Source of the DNA: Brachycybe producta
Lineage: Eukaryota; Arthropoda; Diplopoda; Playtdesmida; Andrognathidae
Length of the DNA stretch: 64,000 bases
Direction: 5' to 3'
Assembly (NCBI GenBank): GCA_036925085.1
Contig: JAUPFP010000006.1
Location: 8,375,325 to 8,439,324, forward strand
Numbering within the stretch: position 1 is the first letter of the stretch; every line of letters starts with the position of its first letter. Shown in pieces: positions 54,640-64,000 of this stretch. The notes under the pieces were generated by a model. The model saw only the letters and a program-made list of their open reading frames with translations. It did not search any database and had not been told where the DNA came from. The position numbers and the translations under genes are program-made.

Positions 54640-55690
54640 GTTTTAAAAATATAAACGCCTCTCCAACTGCAATGATTAGTCTGTCAACATGAAGAGAGAT
54701 TAGGAAGTGTTTTAGAAACTAGGAGGGTAGCTCAAAGGATGGGACATTCGAATCCCGCGAATCTTGAAAAATATTCAAGATTCGAAAACTCGAATCTTCG
54801 CGCTTTTTTCGTCTTTCGAATCCTAACCTAAAACTGGTAAAAAATTATCCAATAGAAGCGTTCACTAACAACAAAAACGGCGATTGTTGCGATTTTGGTA
54901 GTATCCGGATCACCAATATCACCTTGTGGCCACCCTGAATGCCACACTCTTTTATTATTAATAATTTAATATTATTTCATTTATTTGTATCTTCTTAATG
55001 AATAACACTGGTCAACACTATTTTTGCTGACTTATATCCGAGACTTGTTTCTGACTAATTTTGGGGTTCTGAACTCAAATATCACATTGGTTTTTGCCCA
55101 TCACGTCAAGTTTTTACACTACGCATACCTCCATTTGGATCAATCTCCATATAAAAATACATGATTACAATGTTTTTCGTGGTGATGGCACATTCTTCCA
55201 TCATGGATAAGTTTTTGTATGTAGGCCCTTTTTGGAGTGTTTAAATTCAGTTTTTTAACACTCCACCAGTAGTCTGCCATCATGTGGGTATCCCACCTTC
55301 CTTGGTATCGCTCAGTGTAATATACGATTCATATGTGACGGATTTGAGAGATTCGATATGAAGGATTCGAGAACCTTTTCGGATTTGGATTAGGATTCGA
55401 GAAAATTTAGGATTCGTCCCACCTCTACTTAAGAGCATTTTCATATTGATATCTTTCAAAATAAACTTTTTGAATTTGAAAATGACTCAACTTCAAGCAA
55501 ATGACTTGTGTTGATAGGTTTTATTTTGAAAGAGATATCAAAATTAAGATACCCTCGAGTGCGATATACCCTTCTAGTTTTTAAAACACATTCTAATTTC
55601 TCACTCAAATTTTGCTGAAAAACAGAATAATCAAGTGTTCGAAAATCAGCTGTTCATTAAACCCCATCATCTTACATACATTTTGATGTA
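54640..55690. mobile_element. AACTAGAAGGGT MITE carrying two further nested insertions
   Basis: Outer element: left arm AAGGTGGGTTTTAAAAATAT to GAAACTAGGAGGGTAGCTCA, right arm from AAGAGCATTTTCATATTGAT to CAGCTGTTCATTAAACC. It is split by a CAGGGATGGGCC-type hAT MITE (about 54737-55432). That in turn differs from the 49431 copy by an extra segment of about 330 bp (about 55010-55335) starting ACACTGGTCAACAC and ending GCTCAGTGT. Confidence 0.75.
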
Positions 55691-56546
55691 TTGTTAATAA
55701 CAATAGCTTTTATATTTTCAGAGGTAATCAATTTTAAAACAGACTTGTGTGACACAAATAGACTGGCGGCGTTGTTAGCTAAGAAACATAAAAAACCCGT
55801 AATGCATTTTATGCAAGGTAATTTTACTAGGTAAAAATAGCACCAGTAATATAGTATTTTACACCAGAAATTTTAATAAACTTTAATAAGACATTTTTGT
55901 TTTATTTAAATTATTATGTAAATTATGGCACATGTCATTTTCTCAACCGTATTTAACACAAGTTTTAACTATTTGTGTTAAAACGTGATAAACTCACAAT
56001 ACGTCAAGCAATGATTAAAGACAAACGTTTGGTTGTCCTGGAAAATTTTGTGAAACCTTTTGATTACACTTTTCGGGTTGTGTCACTGTTAAGAGAACTT
56101 ACCAAATGCTCGGTCAAACCTTTCTCAAAAAATTCGAGCAATTATGTTCTACCAAAACTAAGGACTTTTTGATTTCTTTCTACTTTTGATTCTACATAAA
56201 CTTCACCAAGCAAAACTCTGTAGAGTTGGCTCTACGGGTAGAGTTCGTACTTCTCCCCCATTTGTTTGCTCGAACTTCAGGGGGAGTTACTTTTCTGTCT
56301 ATATGTTGCCAGTTTGTACTATTTGTAATTGGATTAATTATCAAGACCAAAAGAATTATGCATTTTTCAATCAATGAGACTAGTTTGAGGAGAGAATTTA
56401 AATAATTGATTGATTCTTTTCAATTATCATTTTTTTGGTTCTAAACAGTATTGTTGATTTAAAAACGCATAATTCTTTTTGCCTTTGTAATTAATAATTA
56501 TGTTTTTACATCATGACTATCTTTAAACAGCAATTAGAATTATGCT

Positions 56547-56713
56547 ACAATAGCAAAAAATCGGATAACACGAAATATTTTAGTCCAGTCCTTTAGAATA
56601 GCATAGATTCTATGCCATAGAAATTTTTTTGTAACACGAAAAATTGGACAACACAAGAAAATATTTCGGAACTTTAGATTTCGTGTTAAACAGCTATTTC
56701 AGGATGTACAAAG
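56547..56713. mobile_element. Possible Tigger/pogo-like remnant
   Basis: CAATAGCAAAAAATCGGATA with AACACGAAAT faces ATTTCGTGTTAAACAGCTAT, between TA dinucleotides. Ends are diverged. Confidence 0.4.
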
Positions 56714-57397
56714 TGGACGCAATTTTTTAATAGTCTCTTTCCAATTACGTCAATATATGATTTGAAAATCAATTTCGTTCGGGAAAATTTTTCAAGAATG
56801 TCTATTAAACAAGAGACATCGCCTAAAAATTGATCCGATCAAAATTCGTTTTCATCTCCTACGTGGAAAATCAAGATATTAGAAGAAATTACACTTAAAA
56901 AATGCAAATATTCTGTAAAATGAAACTTATTCCCAAAACTTTAACGTGCTATTTCAATTTCTAAACTGACATAAGTTATAATTTGAACTATTTCGTCCTA
57001 AAAAATACTTCTATGGAAAAAAATATTGTTAATTCTTTAAAAATGTTATGTCCACTTCATAAATCTGTCGGAATTCCAACTTTCAGTTAGCAATTTTTAC
57101 TGGTCAGAACCGCGTTTCCGCAAAACGCGATTCCGACTAAAAAAAACTATAAATATCAAAGATGAAGATTATAATAATAATAAAGTTGCATAAATGTTTA
57201 AAAAATTCCCAGAGTAAATCTTCAAATTGCACTTATAATATATTTCAAACAAAAAACAGAGGAAGCCCCAATTGTAACAACTAAATCTAAATTCTTATTT
57301 GCAAGGAATGTTTCACTTTTTTCACTTTTATATCCCTCTCCCTCTTCAAGAAAGAGATTCTCGTATTCACTAAGGCAAAAAAAAAAAGCTTTTTACA

Positions 57398-57485
57398 ATC
57401 AAAGAGGAAGCTGGTTAGAGGCTAGAATTAAACTACAGCTGAGTAGGGGTTGTAGGTTACCTCTAGCCTCTAACAAGCCACTTTG
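57398..57485. repeat. Hairpin with GTTAGAGGCTAGA stem
   Basis: CAAAGAGGAAGCTGGTTAGA followed by GGCTAGA pairs with TCTAGCCTCTAACAAGCCACTTTG (read as TCTAGCCTCTAAC and AAGCCACTTTG) across a 35-nt loop, about 110 bp right of an A-rich run and upstream of the DENND11 3' end. Confidence 0.7.
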
Positions 57486-57590
57486 AATGCAAAAATAATA
57501 ATTCTTTATGCCTTAGTAATCATAATAATTAAATAAATAAAACGGTTACCCAACTTAACTTCATACTTCTTCATCATCTTCGGTTTTGTT

Positions 57591-60465
57591 TCACGTCGGA
57601 CAGCAAGGGTTGTCGGATGGAAGCACAACGTCGATTCCGTAAAGTTCGACCAATTCCATGAGGAAGTTTCGATCTCCGTTAGGATCCAGACCTAGACGAC
57701 GGATATCGTCGGAAGTTAACAACTTTTCTTGCGTTTCGGATATGTCAAGCAAAGTTCGAAACAGTTCGTTATTCAGTTTGCCGAAAAACCTATTTTACAA
57801 AAGAAATTCGTTACGTTCGAGTGGAGATTCGACTGAATTATACGTACGATACGAAATCTTCTTCACCCGTTTCTTCAACTGCATCGCCACTGAAGAGATT
57901 TGCATCTCTGAAACAAAAAAGTGCAGTTAGTCAGTAACGACGAAAAAGATTATAAACGTAAAAAAATTCACCTTTGTATATTGCACAGTCGAGTAAAATT
58001 CGCTTTATCGGCTGCCGTTGGTGACAGCATTTCTTTCAGAATGGGTAACTGAGCGTGGACGTTTTGATTGTCTACGAAGATATCGTACAATTGTGGTTTT
58101 GCTTCAAAAATCCTTTCGGTTGTGCCTTACAACAAGATGTTTTTCATTTTATTAGCAAAGTTTTTTTGCATGTATGAAAATATACAAGGTGGTCCAGAAG
58201 TCCCACATAGAAAACAATGTATAATGCATTGTATTCTGTCAGGGACGTCTCGATCATCGAATATAATCATGTGCATAATTTCAAAACAATGAATTCGATC
58301 TCTAGTTAAAAAGCAATCGTTTTCCAGTTGTTAAACTAATGTAATTGATAAAAACTAGAAGAGTAATTGAATCACTTGATGTTGTTTTATGCAGTGTCTT
58401 CATAAAAGTTTTATTTTGAAATATAATTCGATATTCGACTTTTATGCAATACCTATTTGTGGCCCAAGTGCGTATTATGAAGGGATCACCATCATTAGTG
58501 CAACTACAATTATGGCTTCTGCTAATCAAAAACACTGGTTTGAGGCTAGAACTTTCAAGTTGACAACTGATAGCAACCAGACATTTGGCTTTGTACCAGT
58601 CTTTTTGATTAGAAAAAGCGTAATATTATTGCTGTTTGCTGTAATGATGATGATCCCTTCACAATTGGCACTTCGGCCACAAATTGAAGAACGCGTGCTT
58701 GATATTTCATAAAAATCCGATCCCTGATAATAACACAAAATACTGTCATTAATTTATTATATTAATATTACACAATTAGTTGCAGATAGAATAGGTAAAT
58801 GCTCTAAACATGTTTCAAAATGATATCTTTCAAAGTTGACGTTTCCAAACACTGATAAGAACCAATTTTAAAGAACTTTTATTTAACAAATCAACCAAAT
58901 TTTAAAATGATTTAAAAGTTGCTTCTAAAATCTTGCAAAAATTGTACGATTAAAGCTATTTACTGAGCTCTTATTTCCATTTTTGCGAGTTCAAATGTAA
59001 TAAAAGCTTCGATTTTAGTATTGACAATAAATTAAAATACAAACCAACTAACAAGCAATGTAGTTCTTTTCTTCTTCGAGCATATCGATGTCCGCAACGT
59101 TAACGTAAAACAGAATGTTTGTATTTTTCGAACCCAATTCAGGAATGTCGTAGTTCGATAAGCAATTTGTACAGTAAACTACAAAAAAGTTTTTGAAGTT
59201 AGTTTCATGATTTTGAACGTCATTTTTAATCATGCAAACGTTAAAAACGAATATCAGTTCTCGACCTCTATAACAAACGACACCAATTGGAGGAGGCGAA
59301 AAGAAGAGAATCCTCTTCTGAAGCAAAGAGAACTTCCATAGAATGAAAACTTGTTCTCCGAAGAAACGAACGAATTGCGAGAAACAACCGGCCGGATGCG
59401 TAATCTGAAACGAAACAAAATTTTCAACATTATTTTGTTTTCATTCTAACTTAACTTCGATACTTTACTTTCAAATCATAATTTAACATTTGAACCGATT
59501 GTCGGTCCCTGGAACTCGGTAAAATTCCCTTCTTCTCGTCGTAGAACTTGCGCAACTGATCATAGTAACCAGGAGACTTCAGAAGCAACCTTAAAACATC
59601 GAAAACCGAATCGTAATGTGCTTTCAAACGCTAACCATAGTGAACTTACTTGACCTGAGACTCTAGAAAAGATTTGTAGTGATGTAGTTGGGAATAAGAT
59701 GAAGCCAAAACGCCGACCGACTTCATTCTAGCTCCTCTTTCAAGCTGACTGTCCACAGGCATGTTCTCAAAACACGACAAACCGTAAAGACGTCCTTTCT
59801 TGAAGTATCTGCAATCAAAAACAAATTCAAAATGCATCTTAGTCAAGCAGAATGGAAAATTTTTGCCTAAAAACGACTGAAGTTACATGAAATCGTAAGT
59901 TATACGATGAGAACCGCTCGCCATTGCCTTAAATTCAATGTCTTCCAAGTCAACGTCATTTGGAATACACCATTCGATCATGTTACCTATGAAAGGAGCG
60001 TTAAAGGCGGCATGAATGAGCTGAGTGAAGTGAATGAACCCCTCGAAGTAACTGAAAACAGACGATTACAAACGATTTCGTTGCCACTTGTCACTTGCAA
60101 CTGCATTAACAAGGCTTAGGAGCACGCTATCGTATTCTCGGTTGTGTTTTCTTGTATAAACCAACTTTTAACATGATGCACTCACCTGCACGAGTGTCAA
60201 ACGCGACAACGAAAACGCAGACGACGTCCGAAATAGGTGCAATGAGAAGCGTATTCGTCGAGTCAACCGTACAAATTTCCGATCGCTCGGACAATAAACA
60301 ATCACCCTCACACTCAACCAGTTTCATTGAAGATACGTTAACTTTCACGTTAGATAAGTCAACTAAACCACCGCGGTTTTTACGGTTGAAAACTTGATTC
60401 GTTCGTCGCAGAAACGAGTTGTCAAATTCGTCAGAAAATCCCTCATTTTCTGACGGTTCCGCCAT
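57591..60465 (-). CDS. DENND11: DENN domain-containing protein 11 (LCHN)
   Basis: Predicted DENN-family guanine-nucleotide exchange factor for Rab proteins. Nine exons, 5' to 3': 60186-60465, 59887-59986, 59650-59808, 59469-59589, 59266-59404, 59053-59178, 57972-58125, 57848-57907, 57591-57789, all in phase, 445 residues (human about 455). Family stretches: [95 protein letters not shown] and the C-terminal [20 protein letters not shown] with NPCCPT at the end. The start ATG at 60465 opens [10 protein letters not shown], an acidic N-terminal leader as in the family. The 927-bp intron at 58126-59052 holds a MITE (58435-58720); other introns are about 60-200 bp. Confidence 0.96.
58345..58425. 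repeat. Fragment of the AACTAGAAGGGT family in a DENND11 intron
   Basis: AAAACTAGAAGAGTAATTGA and TAAAAGTTTTATTTTGAAAT match one arm and the centre of the full copy at 43718. Confidence 0.6.
58435..58720. mobile_element. MITE in a DENND11 intron
   Basis: Arms TTTGTGGCCCAAGTGC, GAAGGGATCACCATCATTA and CTAATCAAAAACACTGGT face their complements at 58590-58683; the outer ends TCGACTTTTATGCAATA / TATTTCATAAAAATCCGA are also inverted. About 286 bp, no coding capacity. Confidence 0.75.
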
Positions 60466-61399
60466 TTTTTGCCAACTTTTAACAAAATAAGGTCATGTAC
60501 CACTACGTCATATTGTGTAAACATAACTTTGAATACATATTGGAACACTAACATGGCGTGTTTATATTCAACTGCCTGCTAAAGCCACCATATTGGTTCA
60601 TCCTTCTCCATCCATGGGTCTCAATAAGTCATATCACCTCGCTTCAAGAACATTAGATAACGATTGCTCTTGTCCTCTTATAGCAGTCTTTCAACAATTA
60701 ACAATTCTATGTTTATCCCTATGTTTAACAACTTTATCCCTAACCAATGTTACAGATGTCATTAATCGCTTTTTACTATGGTGTCTTAAAAGCCGATTTA
60801 TCCTTATCTGTACCTAGTTTAATCCCTAGCAAGATGCACAAGTTGAATGAACTGCAATTGAAAAGTGATATTTAATTAATAAAATAAAAATGAACCAAAT
60901 ATGAAACACCTAAAAGAACAGTACAAAAACGACAAACACACCAAGTCATCTTTTTTAACACTTTTTTTTAAAGAAGAAAGCTGTTATAAGACATTCTGCC
61001 ATTTGCTCACAATGAACATCACAAATGAAAACAAAAAAGTATTAAAATGTCCGCAATAAAAAGTGCAACGAAAAACAGTAGTAAAGAGAAAAATCGAACA
61101 AAAATAATACGCTTTCGAGAGCTGAAAGAGAAAATATTTTGAAAGTGAGACGAATTTAAAACTTAAATGCAAATAAAATGAAAAGTGTCGCAAACGCCTC
61201 AACAAAATGAAAAGTGTTGCAAACGCCTCAACAAAAAAAAAGTTTCACAGCCGTTAAAGCAACAAAGACCGATTTTTCATTTAACAAATTTGGTTCAAAA
61301 CATCCTCAATAAAAAAACAAAAAACTGTGATAAAACGAAAAAGTGGAAGAGAGATTTCAGAAAATGAAAGGATAGAAAAAGAAGATGACTATTATTTTT
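60466..61399. other. Spacer between DENND11 start and EDC4 stop
   Basis: Contains the DENND11 promoter side and EDC4 3' flank. A 30-bp unit (AAATGAAAAGTGTTGCAAAC type) is duplicated in tandem at 61177-61232. An open frame at 60593-60817 on the plus strand shows no family features. Nothing else seen. Confidence 0.5.
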
Positions 61400-63935
61400 T
61401 CATAAGATTTCTGGAGAATAAGCGGCATTGACGCTGGTGTCTGAGAACTTACGAACGCGCCTCTGCATCACAGACTCGGATGCCATCAGTAACATCTTCA
61501 TGCTGCGCAACAACTTTGTTCCGGGATTGTTATGAATGTAAGCACGAAGTTTTTGCTGTAGAGTGTCCATAACGAGTGGGACGTGGCTGTTCGTCACTGA
61601 ATCTTCAAGGTTAAGGTTCACCAATGCTTCCTGAAGATACCTGAACAAATAAATAAAAATTATTCAAAATTAAAAGTTCTAAAGACATTCTCAACACAAA
61701 TTTGAATCTCTCTTAAAAGTTGCTTCTAAGAAGCTTCACATTTTTTATTTCTGCAGCAACATCCAAAATAAAATCTAATCTTTTGTTACATAATAAGTTG
61801 TTTTCATTTGAAACTTACTCCTGTTTGAGCTCCGTGCTTGTGCTCAAATCGGACGAAAGCTGGTGAATGAGAGACAAAAGGACCGGTTGTTGAAGAGGAC
61901 AAGGCGTTTCTCCAAATAATCGTGACGGATTCACCTTCTCGCAGACAAACATCACTACATTGAGATCAGATACGGACAGAGCCTACATTTAAAAAGGGGG
62001 AAAAAAATACCAAAAACAAAAAATGTTACAAATCGAAACAAACACCTATTAAAACGAAAAATCATATAACACGGAATATATTTTCGGTCCTGCTCCCAAG
62101 TATAGTTTTTCATGTTAATTTGACTCATTTCGGGCCAATATACCAAACATATAATAATATAATACGAAAAATATCGGTTAACACACACAAAAATTATAGT
62201 CTCTTGCATTTTGAGTTGGTTTGCGATCAAAATGAAGAAAAACTGTAAAGTGATTTATAAACTTTAAGGACAGCTCAATCAGTTAAGTGTATTTTGATCG
62301 TAACATCTTTCAAAATGCCCGTAAATGATTAAACTAAACTTGTAGTTTCTTAAATACATTCAAGTTCCTCCTAATTTTGCACAAGAAAGCACAATTCACA
62401 TTTCGAATGTGTTGACACTTTAAAAAACCAACTTAAACTGTTTCCACTATATACAATTATATATATATATAACAACCAGTTCAAAAAATAAAAAAATAAC
62501 TCATAAACCTGTTGAAAGGCGCTGTTCAGTTGCCCCTGTTGCAAATGCTGAAGAATGCTGGCCTGAAGAAGCGACCTATCCACCGTCGGAACAGGAGTGA
62601 CCGCTCTCGACTTGATCGCGTTCACCACCGTACTACCGATGATCGCCTGATGTTCTCTGATCGCAACAGTCATTTCTTTCTGTACGAGAGTACTGAAACG
62701 ATTGTTTAGACCTTCCTCAAACCTAGAAAAAAAAAAGAAAAACAGTTCGGCAACGCACACGATTTAGATTACGTGTACACGAGACTATAAACGTGGACAA
62801 ACTTAGTTAATGTCGTTCCGAGATGTCGATCCAACTCGTTGCCAATATCTGTAGCCGATCGTATTTTCTCTAAGATGTTCTGCATTTGTTCTGTGAGTAA
62901 ATGTTGCTGTTTCTCAACTGACGCCTTCAACTTTTGTGTATCTGTAGCAGGTACAAATATACGTTTTTGAAACCAAAGTGAGGAAACCTTTTTTTTATGT
63001 AATTCTTACACTCTTTTTCTCCCTTTTCAAACGCAGCGTCGACCTGTAGAAACATATTCGAACACGATTTGTCGAAAGAAGGCAGGAGCTCATTCTGAAA
63101 CACATCCACAAAAATACTGCGCAGAGATCCATGGACGGAAGATGGGATCAAAGGCGTAAGGGAGTTTACATCCACCTTAATTGGATCAAAACAGCGAGAT
63201 AAACAAAAAACTACGACTTGCATTGATTTTTGAAGAAAAACATAATTTAAAAGTTATGAATTTGAACCTGTTACGCAAAATCAGCCAGTTATAAAACATC
63301 TTAATAGTAATTCACCTTCAATTCGGCCAATCTGGCCGTGTTCTCCTTTAAGAGTGCGTCGGTGTCAGACATCTTCTTTGTTACTTTCGTATTAACCGAT
63401 TTAGTAAGCGAGTCCATCTCTCGAAGAATGGCTGAAAACGAAGACACAAGTTTTAATTCACATTCAATTAAGTCGATTTCAATAACTCACTTACCTGGAA
63501 GAACGTTATTCTTAATCTCCGATTTGATCGCAGCGTACATTTGATCAACTAACGAGTTATTGACCGTCTGCGTAACGGTAGCGATCAGTTTATCTTCGTG
63601 TGACTTAAGCATGTTTCCGACAGCACTTGCTAAAAAAAAAAAACCACCACAACAGAAAAGATTGTGTTTACTTTCAAACTATTTATTTCGGTAACTTCAA
63701 GCTTTAATAGAAATATTTACTCTCCGCTTGTCGATGTTTCTGCAGGATTGTCCTGATGGAGTTATTCAAATCTCGTTGTAGTGTTTCTTGTAACGATGCA
63801 TGCGGTGACGCTTCCAGTCGAGCGTCAAGGTTCACAATTGCCTGTTTCATGCTTTGCATTTCCATGTTCTGAGTTTCCACCGCTTTCGCTAGAGTCAAAA
63901 TGCTTCGTGACAGGTGTTCGAAGTTTACGGATGAC
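61400..63935 (-). CDS. EDC4: Enhancer of mRNA decapping 4, C-terminal part (runs off the window)
   Basis: P-body scaffold that links DCP1/DCP2 and XRN1 in 5'-3' mRNA decay. Eight exons are inside the window, 5' to 3': 63721-63935, 63495-63629, 63316-63431, 63010-63175, 62803-62941, 62509-62722, 61819-61982, 61400-61640, all in phase, about 462 residues; upstream exons with the WD40 region lie beyond 64000. The sequence is the helical coiled-coil rich half (NMEMQSMKQAIVNLDARLEA, FQNELLPSFDKSCSNMFLQV) and the conserved C-terminal domain: QHLQQGQLNSAFQQALSVSD, LNVVMFVCEKVNP, QQPVLLSLIHQLSSDLSTST and YLQEALVNLNLEDSVT. The tail after LRSMKMLLMAS extends a little past the vertebrate end. Confidence 0.95.
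62265..62440. repeat. Diverged AACTAGAAGGGT-family copy in an EDC4 intron
   Basis: CAGCTCAATCAGTTAAGTGT, CATCTTTCAAAATGCCC and the facing TAGTTTCTTAAATACATTCA resemble the arms of the full copy at 43718. It accounts for much of the 526-bp intron at 61983-62508. Confidence 0.5.
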
Positions 63936-64000
63936 CTTCAAAAATTTGGAGTAAAAGTGATTAATGTTGTTTTAAAAGTGCAAACGCCAAGCCACGTCAG

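Larger units (their letters stand above)
45991..57590. other. 11.6-kb transposon-rich interval without a supported gene
   Basis: Between the LRRC29-like gene and DENND11. Identified parts: palindrome 46164-46189, MITE pair 46275-46684, hAT element 47247-47725, tandem array 48240-48905, hAT element 49431-49794, MITE 50406-50614, repeats 50735-51000, nested insertions 51160-52240 and 54640-55690, MITEs 53314-53507 and 53628-53833, Tigger-like remnant 56547-56713 and a hairpin 57398-57485. G or C runs of ten or more occur at 50779, 52477, 53560 and 54179. No exon could be supported. Confidence 0.55.

Noticed and set aside
54745-54790. TTCGAATCC words resembling a tRNA T-loop (B box), also at 49445
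   Set aside because: They are part of the inverted end of the CAGGGATGGG hAT MITE; no A box or cloverleaf around them.
55975-56172. 65-codon plus-strand frame MLKRDKLTIRQAMIKDKRLV
   Set aside because: No splice context, no recognisable family and AT-rich surroundings; probably chance.
60593-60817. 74-codon plus-strand frame just right of the DENND11 start
   Set aside because: Compositionally unremarkable, no homology recognised, and no splice signals linking it to anything.

Overview
The window is nuclear DNA from an invertebrate animal. Its genes are split by GT-AG introns, most of them only about 55-95 bp long; the DNA is AT-rich and the protein matches are to animal families. TDRD12, THAP, TMEM42, LRRC29 and DENND11 point to a metazoan, but I cannot place it further (a tunicate, a sponge or another lineage with short introns would fit). 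No CRISPR array, rRNA or tRNA gene was seen, and nothing prokaryotic.

Genes from left to right: a possible terminal exon of an unrecognised plus-strand gene (2042-2155); NAPG, gamma-SNAP (minus, 4085-6854); MPHOSPH6, an exosome cofactor (minus, 7554-8381); a very large TDRD12-like piRNA-pathway gene (minus, 11784-26331, about 30 exons); a THAP-domain gene (plus, 31228-32108); RABGGTA (minus, 33096-36513); TMEM42 (plus, 39304-40875); an LRRC29/FBXL9-like F-box LRR gene (minus, 43441-45690); DENND11/LCHN (minus, 57591-60465); and the 3' half of EDC4 (minus, 61400-63935, running off the right edge). They are mostly unrelated cellular genes: SNARE recycling, RNA decay (MPHOSPH6, EDC4), Rab prenylation and trafficking (RABGGTA, DENND11), ubiquitin ligase adaptor (LRRC29-like) and transposon silencing (TDRD12).

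The rest is dominated by short non-autonomous DNA transposons, many nearly perfect palindromes. I could assign several from their ends: a family with ACAGGC ends and 9-bp target duplications (Mutator-like; copies at 1790, 6127, 28788, 46275, 46503, 50406 and 53628, and a relative at 53314), hAT-type elements with 8-bp duplications (29836, 47247, 49431), Tigger/pogo-like elements at TA (23932, 26565), a 9-bp-duplication minisatellite palindrome (51732) and an abundant palindromic family with GAAACTAGAAGGGT ends. Unusual structures are a 1.3-kb nested inverted repeat with degenerate GGTTAGG arrays (41258-42596), a 1.45-kb inverted-repeat element with a possible solo LTR inside (37402-38853) and nested insertions at 51-55 kb.

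The most notable gene is the TDRD12-like one. It joins an N-terminal Tudor domain, a helicase with intact Walker A but altered later motifs, a CCCH finger, two further Tudor modules and a C-terminal CS domain. Several of its introns carry the kinds of transposon relics its pathway is expected to control.
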